From: Bacillota bacterium
Lineage (GTDB): Bacteria > Bacillota > Clostridia > Clostridiales > Clostridiaceae
DNA length: 55,783 bases
Assembly: GCA_023435985.1 (NCBI GenBank)
Contig: JAEZKY010000243.1
Location: forward strand, 1-55,783
Reading direction: 5' to 3'
Under the pieces are notes generated by a model that searched no databases, was not told the DNA's origin, and was given only the letters and a program-made list of their open reading frames with translations. The first letter of the stretch is position 1. Every line of letters starts with the position of its first letter. Position numbers and translations under genes: made by a program. Shown here one piece after another: positions 42,332 to 49,970 of this stretch.

Positions 42332-43561
42332 GTGGAAAAAAAGCATGAGTACTATGACGTGGTTGTTATAGGAGGAGGGGCCTCAGGATTAACATCAGCA
42401 ATATATTGTGGACGAGCAAAGCTTAAAACTCTATTAATAGAAAAGTCGTTAATTGGAGGCTTAGCTACCTATACAAATGAGATAGCAAATTATCCTGGAT
42501 TTCCAGATGGAATTAGCGGAACGGAACTTTTGAATTTGTTTCATAAACAAGCCAAAAATTTTGGCGTGAATTTTAAATTGACAGATGTTAAAAGTGTAGA
42601 ACTTCAAGGAGAAGACAAGATAGTTGAAACTTTTAGGATAACTTATCATGCAAAAACTGTCATACTTTCAACAGGTGGAAAACCAAGACTTACACAGGCT
42701 GAAAATGAAGAAAATTTCTTGTATGATAAAGGAATATCCTTTTGTGCCACTTGTGATGCAGCTTATTATACAGATAAAACTGTCATGGTTATTGGAAGTG
42801 GAGATGCTGCCATTGAAGAAGGAATGTTCTTAACTAAATTTGCTAAGAAAGTTATTGTTTCAGTAATTCATAATGAAGGTATTATGGATGCTAATAAAAT
42901 TGCACAAGATCAAGCAATGAAGAATCCTAAAATGGAATTTGTATGGAATACAGTGGTCAATTCTTTTGAGGGTGATGAAAGATTGAAAACTGTAGCACTT
43001 AAAAACATAAAGACTGAAGAACTTATAAGAGTTGATGTTGATGGATGTTTCTTATTTATAGGATATGTGCCAAACACAGAGATTTTTAAAGATCAAATAG
43101 AACTAAGCAAGCAAGGATATATAAAAACTAATGAAAAAATGGAAACTAATATAGAAGGAGTATTTGCGGTAGGTGATGTGAGAGATAAGTTTTTAAAACA
43201 GGTTTCTACAGCAGTAGGAGATGGGGCTATAGCAGGAGTTGGAGCAGAGAAATATATTGCTGAATCAGAAGTATTTAAAACAGAAATCATGCAAAAAGAA
43301 AAAATAGGTTTAATATATCTATGGTCACCTGTTGATGAAAGGAGTAGGGAGCTACTTTCAGTCATAGAGAGTATAGAAAAAGAAACTAATGATGTTAAAG
43401 TAAATAAAATAGATGTCTATAAAAATGCAAGTTTGGCAGCACGGCTTGGAACAACAGAATATCCAAGTATAGTTTATACTAAGAATGGTGAAATAGTTGA
43501 AAAAGATAATAAGATAGAGAAAGATAAAATCATTAATAAAATTAAAGTGCTAATTGGATAA
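42332..43561 (+). CDS. Thioredoxin reductase-like flavoprotein with a C-terminal cysteine-less thioredoxin domain
   Basis: 409 residues from GTG 42332 after AGGGGG. FAD site VVIGGGASGLTSAIYCGRA, redox pair Cys138-Cys141 in FCATCDAAYY, NADPH site VIGSGDAAIEEGMFL and the closing VFAVGDVRDKFLKQVSTAVGDG complete a thioredoxin reductase of about 310 residues. Residues 325-409 are an extra thioredoxin fold (KIGLIYLWSPVDERSRELL, then KIDVYKNASLAARLGTTEYPSIVYTKNGEIV), but the CGPC is replaced by SPVDER. It ends the sulfur operon and may reduce persulfides on the TusA-like proteins. The fused domain can bind but not do dithiol chemistry. Confidence 0.87.
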   Translation: MEKKHEYYDVVVIGGGASGLTSAIYCGRAKLKTLLIEKSLIGGLATYTNEIANYPGFPDGISGTELLNLFHKQAKNFGVNFKLTDVKSVELQGEDKIVETFRITYHAKTVILSTGGKPRLTQAENEENFLYDKGISFCATCDAAYYTDKTVMVIGSGDAAIEEGMFLTKFAKKVIVSVIHNEGIMDANKIAQDQAMKNPKMEFVWNTVVNSFEGDERLKTVALKNIKTEELIRVDVDGCFLFIGYVPNTEIFKDQIELSKQGYIKTNEKMETNIEGVFAVGDVRDKFLKQVSTAVGDGAIAGVGAEKYIAESEVFKTEIMQKEKIGLIYLWSPVDERSRELLSVIESIEKETNDVKVNKIDVYKNASLAARLGTTEYPSIVYTKNGEIVEKDNKIEKDKIINKIKVLIG

Positions 43562-43614
43562 TTTAAAAGCATATTTTTACGTAATTAGTTATGAGTATGT
43601 AATAAATTTAACTT

Positions 43615-43640
43615 AATGGACAGTGAAAAAACTGTCCATT
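43615..43640 (+). terminator. Rho-independent terminator of the sulfur operon
   Basis: AATGGACAGT pairs with ACTGTCCATT around a GAAAAA loop and is followed by TTTTTG. It lies 53 bases after the reductase stop codon. Confidence 0.9.
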
Positions 43641-43682
43641 TTTTGTATTTAAAATATATTGGTTTTACCGCAAGATTGATTT

Positions 43683-43934
43683 TTATCCGAATTCATGCCC
43701 TGGTATTCCATTATTGACATAAGTATTGCCTTCTAATGCTTTAAATCCAGATATCTCTATATCTGTTACAATGGGATATGCATGATGATTATTTGGAAAT
43801 GTAAAGTTAAGAGTATAGTTATTTCCATAAAAATTAGCTCTCATCCCGTCTCCTGTGAAAATTGCTGTATTTGTAAGAAAAATAACCTTCCTATTTTTAA
43901 AAAAATTAATAATTATAATAATGACATAATGAAA
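43683..43934 (-). pseudogene. Remnant of an unrecognised gene (C-terminal part)
   Basis: The minus strand is open from 43934 to TAA at 43683 (83 codons), and its last ~60 residues look truly coding: TAIFTGDGMRANFYG, LNFTFPNNHHAYPIVTDIEI and GNTYVNNGIPGHEFG. These have balanced composition, unlike the surrounding AT-rich spacer. No proper start exists: the first ATG is at 43844 in the middle of the coherent part, with only a chance AGGAG before it. The beta-rich, Asn/Gly-rich composition suggests the end of a secreted or surface protein. I do not recognise the family. It is most simply the tail of a gene whose front was lost. Confidence 0.5.
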
Positions 43935-44028
43935 TTATCTATTTTGTTATAATACTTTATTTATAAGTAATTAGTGAAACTATGATACAATATAAGAATT
44001 AAGAAATTTGGATGAGAAAGGATTACTT

Positions 44029-44655
44029 ATGGATAAAGATGAATTATTAAATAACAATCAATTGGAAGGATTAAATGCAGCTGAGATTTGGAAGGCATTA
44101 TATAATAAGGAGCTTAGTAGTAAGAAGAATATATTGGAGTATATTGATATAACAAGAGTGCTAAAAGAAGGAACTGTAAATGAGGAACAAATAAAAGATA
44201 CATATAATTTTATTTATGATCATATAGAGAGTTTAAAGGATTTAGTAAAACCTAATACACTAATGTATTTAAAGAATAATTTAAAATCACAACTTGGAAA
44301 GTATGTTAAGGAAAAGGATCCAAAGCCAGTGAATCATTTTATTGAGTTTTTTAAATCCGCATATCCTGAAAATAATAGAAGAAAGGATTTTACATGGGTG
44401 TTAATGGATATAAATAGTATATCAGAAGAACAGGCATGGACGACATTGACTTACATAAATAAAGGATGTTTAAGTAAAGAACTTAAACTAAATTCTATAC
44501 AAAAAAAGGATATAGTAAAAGTAATTGAAAAATTGGTTGGCAAGGGTAATGTTAAGTTTATAAATAATATTAAAAGCCTTAAACAATTTACTGATATTTT
44601 AGGAATAACTATTATAAACAATGATGATAAATTTAAGATAAAATATATAAGATAA
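44029..44655 (+). CDS. Hypothetical protein, unrecognised
   Basis: 208 residues from ATG 44029 (AAAGGA six bases before); an upstream TTG at 44008 is rejected. The protein is charged, Lys/Asn-rich and predicted all-helical, with no signal peptide, membrane helix or cysteine-based motif. Segments worth a search are LEGLNAAEIWKALYNKELSS, HFIEFFKSAYPENNRRKDFTWVL and AWTTLTYINKGCLSKEL. It forms a single-gene unit, ended by the hairpin at 44675. I see no family resemblance and assign no function. Confidence 0.75.
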   Translation: MDKDELLNNNQLEGLNAAEIWKALYNKELSSKKNILEYIDITRVLKEGTVNEEQIKDTYNFIYDHIESLKDLVKPNTLMYLKNNLKSQLGKYVKEKDPKPVNHFIEFFKSAYPENNRRKDFTWVLMDINSISEEQAWTTLTYINKGCLSKELKLNSIQKKDIVKVIEKLVGKGNVKFINNIKSLKQFTDILGITIINNDDKFKIKYIR

Positions 44656-44674
44656 AAGAATATAATGAAAACTT

Positions 44675-44715
44675 AAAGGCAATAAACATTCAACTATAGA
44701 GTGCTTATTGCCTTT
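44675..44715 (+). terminator. Rho-independent terminator after the hypothetical gene
   Basis: AAAGGCAATAA pairs with TTATTGCCTTT across a 19-base loop and runs into TTTTT. It lies 20 bases after the stop codon. The 220 bases that follow, before the next gene, hold no clear structure apart from a TTGTATACAA palindrome at 44920-44929. Confidence 0.85.
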
Positions 44716-44938
44716 TTATCAGATAATTTTAATAGAAGCATTTATTTTATATCAGCTTAAAACTCTGTTGATATCACTTGTGGTTAATTATATAAATTCT
44801 TATTGGGAATGTGATTACAAAAACAATGATTTTATTAATTAGATCAGCATTCACTGGTGAAAGTATTATTAAAATAGAATTAATTTGAAATTGTTATAAT
44901 ATAATTAATTTGTATGTAATTGTATACAACGAAAGGAT

Positions 44939-46414
44939 ATGAGTAAAATCAAAAAGCCTACTAAGAAAATATATATGATAAAAAAGGTTCAACTCACTTA
45001 CATAGTTATTATTATATTCATTTGCATTGGATGCATTTTTTCATTGTATGAAAGGAATGTTATATCTAATAAATATGATGAGTTTGCAAGTGTTAATATT
45101 AAACTTAATAATTTATCTACAGAATTTTTAAAAAGTTCAGATGCTTTTAATTCGTTTATAAAAACAAAAGATGACAATGATATTATAAAATATAATGACT
45201 CAAATTCTCAGATTACAGACATAATCAATGAAATTACTCCGGTTATGAAAAATGATAAAGAGAGCGGAATTTATTTAAGGATTTTATTGAACATGTTTGA
45301 TAATTATAAAGATAGATCTCTTGACTTAATAAATCAAGTGAAGAATTCAAAGCAGATGGCTTCACAAATTTATGATGGACTAAAAGAATTGAAGACAGCA
45401 GATTTATATATCAACAATAATATAAGCCTTTTAGAAGTAGCATACTTAAATTATAGCAGTAAAGAGTATGAACTTAAATTAATAAATTATAAGAATGAAC
45501 AAATAAATATCTATAGTTTTCTAATATTGATTGTGATAATTGGCTTTAGCTTTACAATATTGATAAGTAAAAATTTAAATAGAACTATTGGAGAATTATG
45601 CAGTTATGCAGAAGCATTATCTGCAGGAAGATGGGAGATAACTGATATTGAGGAGCAGAAATATTATGACTTGAATAGTCTAGCAAATGCTTTTAACAAA
45701 ATGAAAAATAATATTAGACAGTTTATAAGTGAAATAAACGAAAAAGCTGAAATAGAGAATAATTATCAAATTGAAATGCGTAAAAGTGCAGAGAAAGATA
45801 AATTGATTAAGGAAACACAGCTAATAGCACTTCAATCTCAGATAAATCCACATTTTTTATTTAATACATTAAATACTATTGGAAGAATAGCAATGTTTGA
45901 ATCCGCTGATAACACTGTAAAGCTTATAGAAGCTACATCAAAGATATTGAGATATAACTTATACTATAAAGATAAGTTGGTAGAGTTAAAAGATGAAATA
46001 AATGCAATTAAAGCTTATATTACAATTCAAGAAACCCGCTTTCAAGATCAGATGTCATTTATATTTGATATAGATAATAATATAGATGGAGTAAAATTGC
46101 CAACTATGCTTATACAGCCCGTTTTAGAGAATGCAATAATTCACGGTTTGCAGGAAAAGGACAAGGATGGGATAATAAGCATTTGTATAAAAAAAGAACA
46201 ACGAATTATTTCTATTAAGATTAAAGACAATGGAATAGGTATAGAGGATGAAATATTAAAGAAATTATTGTATAAGCAAACTGATGAAAAAAAAGGACTA
46301 GGAATATTAAATGTAAAAAAGAGGCTGGAACTATATTATAGCAGAGATGATTTATTACAAATTAAAAGTCAAAAAGCACAAGGAACTGAAGTAGCAATAT
46401 TAATTCCAATTTAG
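44939..46414 (+). CDS. Sensor histidine kinase, LytS/YesM family with HAMP domain
   Basis: 491 residues. Membrane helices at about 16-36 (VQLTYIVIIIFICIGCIFSL) and 185-206 (IYSFLILIVIIGFSFTILI) bracket a roughly 150-residue outside sensor domain. HAMP follows (AEALSAGRWEITDIEEQKYYDL), then the His-kinase motif LQSQINPHFLFNTLNTI with phospho-acceptor His305, and the ATPase with VLENAIIHGLQEKDKDG and IKDNGIGIEDE. Only 13 bases separate it from its response regulator. With a TRAP transporter next downstream, it probably senses an organic acid or the loaded binding protein; this is inferred from context. Confidence 0.93.
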   Translation: MSKIKKPTKKIYMIKKVQLTYIVIIIFICIGCIFSLYERNVISNKYDEFASVNIKLNNLSTEFLKSSDAFNSFIKTKDDNDIIKYNDSNSQITDIINEITPVMKNDKESGIYLRILLNMFDNYKDRSLDLINQVKNSKQMASQIYDGLKELKTADLYINNNISLLEVAYLNYSSKEYELKLINYKNEQINIYSFLILIVIIGFSFTILISKNLNRTIGELCSYAEALSAGRWEITDIEEQKYYDLNSLANAFNKMKNNIRQFISEINEKAEIENNYQIEMRKSAEKDKLIKETQLIALQSQINPHFLFNTLNTIGRIAMFESADNTVKLIEATSKILRYNLYYKDKLVELKDEINAIKAYITIQETRFQDQMSFIFDIDNNIDGVKLPTMLIQPVLENAIIHGLQEKDKDGIISICIKKEQRIISIKIKDNGIGIEDEILKKLLYKQTDEKKGLGILNVKKRLELYYSRDDLLQIKSQKAQGTEVAILIPI

Positions 46415-46427
46415 GGAGATGAAAGTT

Positions 46428-47960
46428 ATGCTAAAGCTATTAATTGCTGAAGATGAAATTTTGGAAAGAAGAGCTTTACGTTTTCTTTTAGATAAACATT
46501 ATTCTCATTGTATACAGATAGTTGATGAGGTATCTAATGGAAGAGATGCAATAGAAAGATCGCTTTTACTTAGACCGGATATCATATTTATGGATATTAA
46601 CATGCCCATATTAAATGGATTAGAAGCCAGTAATATTATAAAAAAACAATGTAAGAACACGGAATTCATAATATTAACAGCCTTTAACTACTTCGATTAT
46701 GCTAAAAAGGCAATAAATATTGGTGTCAGTGATTATCTACTAAAGCCATTTTCCAATAATGAATTTTTTCATTCTCTTGATAAGGTTATTGAAAAAGCAG
46801 AATCTAAGGTATCTAGTGAAACTAAAAGTCAAAAATTAGAGAAAAGTTATAGTAAGGTAATTCCATATATAGAGAAGCATATTATTGAAGATATAGTACT
46901 TGGAGTGGCCATGACAGAAACACAATTTAAAGAATATGCGGAAATTTTAAGCATTAAATGCACTGAATTTTGTTGTATATTATTTAGTCTGGATACGACT
47001 GGAAAACTTGAAGAAAAAAATGTTATAACAATAAAGCATAAACTTAATGGGATTTTTCATAATAGCATAGTTGGATTGTGCTTAAATAGCATTATTGCTT
47101 TTGTTTTTGATGAATCTTTAGGTAGTAGGATTTTAGGTGCAAGATTTAAGAGAATCTTGAATGATTTATCATACGAGCTGGAATTAAATGAAGGAGAAAA
47201 TTTAGCAATTAGTATTGGATCTATAAATAATGGGACTAGCAAATTGTACTATTCATATAAAGAGGCTAAAAGATTAATTACATCAAAACAAATATCAAAG
47301 AGCATAGGGAAGAAGGACATAGGGATTAACAAATATAATATTTTATGTAGCAAAATCATAAATGAGGATTTAAAGGGGGCCAATATTGAATTTGATAATG
47401 TCTTAGATCATTTAATAATAAAAAAAGACAATTATGACTTCTGCACAATTAAAGAAAGTATATCTAATATGCTGAGCATTGTAATTGATAATATAAATGA
47501 ATTTACAGGTAAGGATTTTGGTAAAAATGCTGTTTTGAAAGAATTAGCTAATTTAGGTGAACTTGCAGAGGTAAGAAGTTATACAAGTATGGCAATTAAA
47601 AACTTAATAGGCTTTATAAAAAATTATAAAAAGAGTAACAATATTGACGTTGTAGAAAAGGTAAAAAAATATATAGAAACAAACTATATGAAGGAAATAA
47701 ATTTAGATACATTAGCACAATATGTGTCTATGAGTACTTTTTATTTAAGCAGAATTTTTAGTAAAAATGAACATGTGCCTATAAGAGAATATATTATAAA
47801 AATTAGAATAGATAAGGCAAAAGCTATGCTTCAAGAAAAAAATATACCTATTAAAAAAATAGCTATGGATGTTGGATATGCTGACGTAAATTATTTTAGT
47901 AAAGCCTTCAAAAAATATGAGAAAATATCTCCTAAACAATATGTACATCAATTAGAGTAA
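46428..47960 (+). CDS. Two-component response regulator with AraC DNA-binding domain
   Basis: 510 residues from ATG 46428, 7-9 bases after GGGAG; the ATG at 46419 is too close to that site. Receiver at residues 1-120 (LLIAEDEILERRALR, phospho-acceptor Asp56 in FMDINMPILNG, DYLLKPF), a long undefined middle, and a C-terminal AraC domain (LDTLAQYVSMSTFYLSRIFSK, then IKKIAMDVGYADVNYFSKAFKKYE). It is the partner of the kinase directly upstream, and the likely target is the TRAP operon that starts 317 bases downstream. Confidence 0.92.
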   Translation: MLKLLIAEDEILERRALRFLLDKHYSHCIQIVDEVSNGRDAIERSLLLRPDIIFMDINMPILNGLEASNIIKKQCKNTEFIILTAFNYFDYAKKAINIGVSDYLLKPFSNNEFFHSLDKVIEKAESKVSSETKSQKLEKSYSKVIPYIEKHIIEDIVLGVAMTETQFKEYAEILSIKCTEFCCILFSLDTTGKLEEKNVITIKHKLNGIFHNSIVGLCLNSIIAFVFDESLGSRILGARFKRILNDLSYELELNEGENLAISIGSINNGTSKLYYSYKEAKRLITSKQISKSIGKKDIGINKYNILCSKIINEDLKGANIEFDNVLDHLIIKKDNYDFCTIKESISNMLSIVIDNINEFTGKDFGKNAVLKELANLGELAEVRSYTSMAIKNLIGFIKNYKKSNNIDVVEKVKKYIETNYMKEINLDTLAQYVSMSTFYLSRIFSKNEHVPIREYIIKIRIDKAKAMLQEKNIPIKKIAMDVGYADVNYFSKAFKKYEKISPKQYVHQLE

Positions 47961-47983
47961 AAATGCCCAGGTTATTTATTTTA

Positions 47984-48143
47984 AGGCACAATCAAAAAAA
48001 TAACAGACCAGTATACTTGCCTATTTTGTGTCATACTGCGTCAGCAAATTTTACTAATAGGCCCGCTATGAGCAGAATTTACTTCCTTGCCTGACGCAAA
48101 ATATGCGTCGCATCTTTGGTCTATTATTTTCTTTCATGTGCCT
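47984..48143 (-). repeat. Palindromic repeat element, copy A (about 160 nt, minus orientation)
   Basis: Ends AGGCAC/GTGCCT with imperfect long arms (left AATAACAGACCA, right TGGTCTATTATT). The core at 48054-48072 is the reverse complement of CTCATAGCGGGCCTATTAG in copy B at 54023-54041, and the TGACGCAG segment at 48036-48043 is shared too. A short outer inverted repeat, AATGCCCAG (47961) with CTGGGTATT (48148), flanks it. No frame inside codes for a protein. It fills the gap between the response regulator and the TRAP binding-protein gene. Confidence 0.8.
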
Positions 48144-48219
48144 AATCTGGGTATTTTTAAAATATTTCAAATTATTTAAATAGGACAAGAAATTGCATAA
48201 ATTCGCAAATGGTTCTCGT

Positions 48220-48233
48220 TGAAAATGTTTTCG
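48220..48233. promoter_or_regulatory. cre-like site before the TRAP operon
   Basis: TGAAAATGTTTTCG matches cre consensus at 12 of 14 positions and forms an inverted repeat GAAAA-TG-TTTTC. It lies 45 bases before the DctP start. CcpA control of the TRAP transporter would fit, but two mismatches, one at the central C, make this only a candidate. Confidence 0.4.
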
Positions 48234-48277
48234 AAAAAATTTATGATTAAATCAGAAATACATAAGGGGGAACAAAA

Positions 48278-49303
48278 ATGAGTAAAAAGAAAATCATTGC
48301 TTTGATTTCATGTGTTATGTTTACAATAGGAGTGATTTCTGGATGTGGAAATAAAACTGCTACAACAAGTACAGATGCAGCAAAACAGGAAACTCCAGCG
48401 ATGACATTAAGAATGGCTGATAATCAGCCAGAAGGATATCCTACAGTACTTGGAGATAGAGAGTTTGCAAAGCAGTTGGAAGAAAAAACAAATGGGAGAA
48501 TTAAAGTCGAAGTATATATAGGAGGCCAGCTTGGAGATGAAAACAGTACTACTGAACAAGTCCAATTTGGAGCAATAGATGCTATTCGTATAAATTGTTC
48601 AGTATTAGCTCAATTTAACGATTTAGTAGGAGCAGTAACACAGCCATATTTATTTAAAGATAAAGATCAAATGTTCAGAGCTTTAGAAGGAGAGGCAGGA
48701 AAGAAGCTTCTTGATAGTTTAGAGTCTAATAGTAAAATGGTAGGATTAGCATGGCTTGATGCTGGTTCTAGAAACTTTTACAATACAAAGAAAGATGTAA
48801 AAACTCCAGATGATTTAAAGGGATTAAAGATTAGAGTGCAGGAAAGTAAACCTATGCTTGATTTAGTTCAAGCGTTAGGAGCATCACCTACGCCTATGGC
48901 ATACGGAGATGTATATAGTGCATTGCAGACTGGCGTAATAGATGGAGCTGAAAATAATTGGCCAAGCTATTTGTCTACCAATCATTATGAAGTTGCAACT
49001 CACATTACAATTGATGAACATACAAGAGTACCTGAACTTATAGTAATGAGCAAAATGACTTGGGATAAAATTAGTCCTGATGATCAAAAATTAGTAGTAG
49101 AAGCAGCTAAAGCAGGAGCTGAGGTAGAAAAGACTGAGTGGTTAAAGCAAGAAAAAGAGGCAGAAGATAAAATTGCGGCTGCAGGAAAAGTCACTATAAC
49201 TAAATTGGATGACAAACAAGCATTTCAAGATAAAGTTAAGTCGTTGTATGATCAACATCCAGAGTGGAAAGAAATAACTGATTTAATTATAAATACAAAA
49301 TAG
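48278..49303 (+). CDS. dctP: TRAP transporter substrate-binding lipoprotein, DctP family
   Basis: 341 residues. Lipobox VISGC (Cys23) anchors it outside the membrane, as expected where no periplasm exists. DctP family marks are LRMADNQPEGYPTVLGDREFAKQLEEKTNGRIKVEV, YIGGQLGDENSTTEQVQFGAIDA, DLKGLKIRVQESKPMLDLVQALGASPTPMAYGDVYSALQTGVIDGAENN. The conserved Arg in KIRVQ normally binds the ligand carboxylate, so a carboxylic acid such as a C4-dicarboxylate or sugar acid is expected. AGGGGGAA precedes the ATG. The permease genes follow after a repeat hairpin and an attenuator-like hairpin. Confidence 0.93.
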   Translation: MSKKKIIALISCVMFTIGVISGCGNKTATTSTDAAKQETPAMTLRMADNQPEGYPTVLGDREFAKQLEEKTNGRIKVEVYIGGQLGDENSTTEQVQFGAIDAIRINCSVLAQFNDLVGAVTQPYLFKDKDQMFRALEGEAGKKLLDSLESNSKMVGLAWLDAGSRNFYNTKKDVKTPDDLKGLKIRVQESKPMLDLVQALGASPTPMAYGDVYSALQTGVIDGAENNWPSYLSTNHYEVATHITIDEHTRVPELIVMSKMTWDKISPDDQKLVVEAAKAGAEVEKTEWLKQEKEAEDKIAAAGKVTITKLDDKQAFQDKVKSLYDQHPEWKEITDLIINTK

Positions 49304-49316
49304 ACTTTTAAGTAAG

Positions 49317-49379
49317 TTAAGCCATAATCAAAAATAATAGATAAACACGCTAACCTATTATTTTCTTTCATATACCTAA
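49317..49379 (+). repeat. Palindromic repeat element, copy C (internally deleted hairpin)
   Basis: TTAAGCCATAATCAAAAATAATAG (49317-49340) pairs imperfectly with CTATTATTTTCTTTCATATACCTAA (49355-49379) around a 14-base loop. The arms match the terminal arms of copy A (AGGCACAATCAAAAAAATAA and TTATTTTCTTTCATGTGCCT), but the 100-base core is missing, so it looks like a deletion product of the same element. It may also act as a terminator-like hairpin 14 bases after dctP. Confidence 0.65.
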
Positions 49380-49395
49380 AAGTAAATTATATAAT

Positions 49396-49442
49396 AAGGG
49401 AACCTGATTAAACTAGTTTAATAATCCTAAGAGGGTTCCTTT
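49396..49442 (+). terminator. Hairpin between TRAP binding protein and permease genes
   Basis: AAGGGAACC (49396-49404) pairs with GGTTCCTTT (49434-49442) with one wobble, across a 29-base loop that can fold further (AAACTAGTTT). A short T-run ends it. This is the third importer in the window with a hairpin between the binding-protein and permease genes. Confidence 0.65.
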
Positions 49443-49471
49443 ATTAATATAACTGAAGGAGTGAGATAGTA

Positions 49472-49951
49472 TTGGATAAAGTAAAAAAGTTTTTAAATGG
49501 AATTGACCTCATTATGGAATATATTTGTTCAGGAATTTTAGTGTTTTTAGTTTGTCTTGTTTTTTCACAAGTATTTTGCAGGTACGTATTAAAGTTTACG
49601 CCAAGCTGGTCAGAGGAAACTTCAGTAATTTTAATGATTTGGATGGGATTTATAGCTTGTGCAATAGGTGTTAAAAGAGGTATTCATTTAACTATTAGTG
49701 CATTGGTTAATTTATTTCCAAGAAAGATACAAAAGATTATTTATTATTTCGATGAAATTGCTGTACTTATTTTTGGTTTGATTATGATTTTTTATGGTGG
49801 ACAATTAAGCAGTCATACTATGATGTCTATTATGCCAGCTACGCAGATAAGAACAGGTTTTTTATATATGTGTATCCCTGTTTCGGGTGTAATGATAAGT
49901 TTTTATTGTATAGCAAGAATCATGAATTTGGTTTTAAATAGAGAAAACTAA
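49472..49951 (+). CDS. dctQ: TRAP transporter small permease, DctQ family
   Basis: 159 residues from TTG 49472, after AAGGAG. Four membrane helices; the family motif WSEETSVILMIWMGFIACAIGVKRGIHLTI lies at about residues 44-73, and the first helix at about 15-40. Together with DctM it forms the Na+-driven membrane unit that receives ligand from DctP. Confidence 0.92.
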   Translation: MDKVKKFLNGIDLIMEYICSGILVFLVCLVFSQVFCRYVLKFTPSWSEETSVILMIWMGFIACAIGVKRGIHLTISALVNLFPRKIQKIIYYFDEIAVLIFGLIMIFYGGQLSSHTMMSIMPATQIRTGFLYMCIPVSGVMISFYCIARIMNLVLNREN

Positions 49952-49970
49952 TAAGGAACGGAGGAGAATT

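Noticed and set aside
47984..48143. TA or other target-site duplication flanking the palindromic elements
   Set aside because: The flanking bases of copies A and B do not agree on a duplication; true ends remain uncertain.
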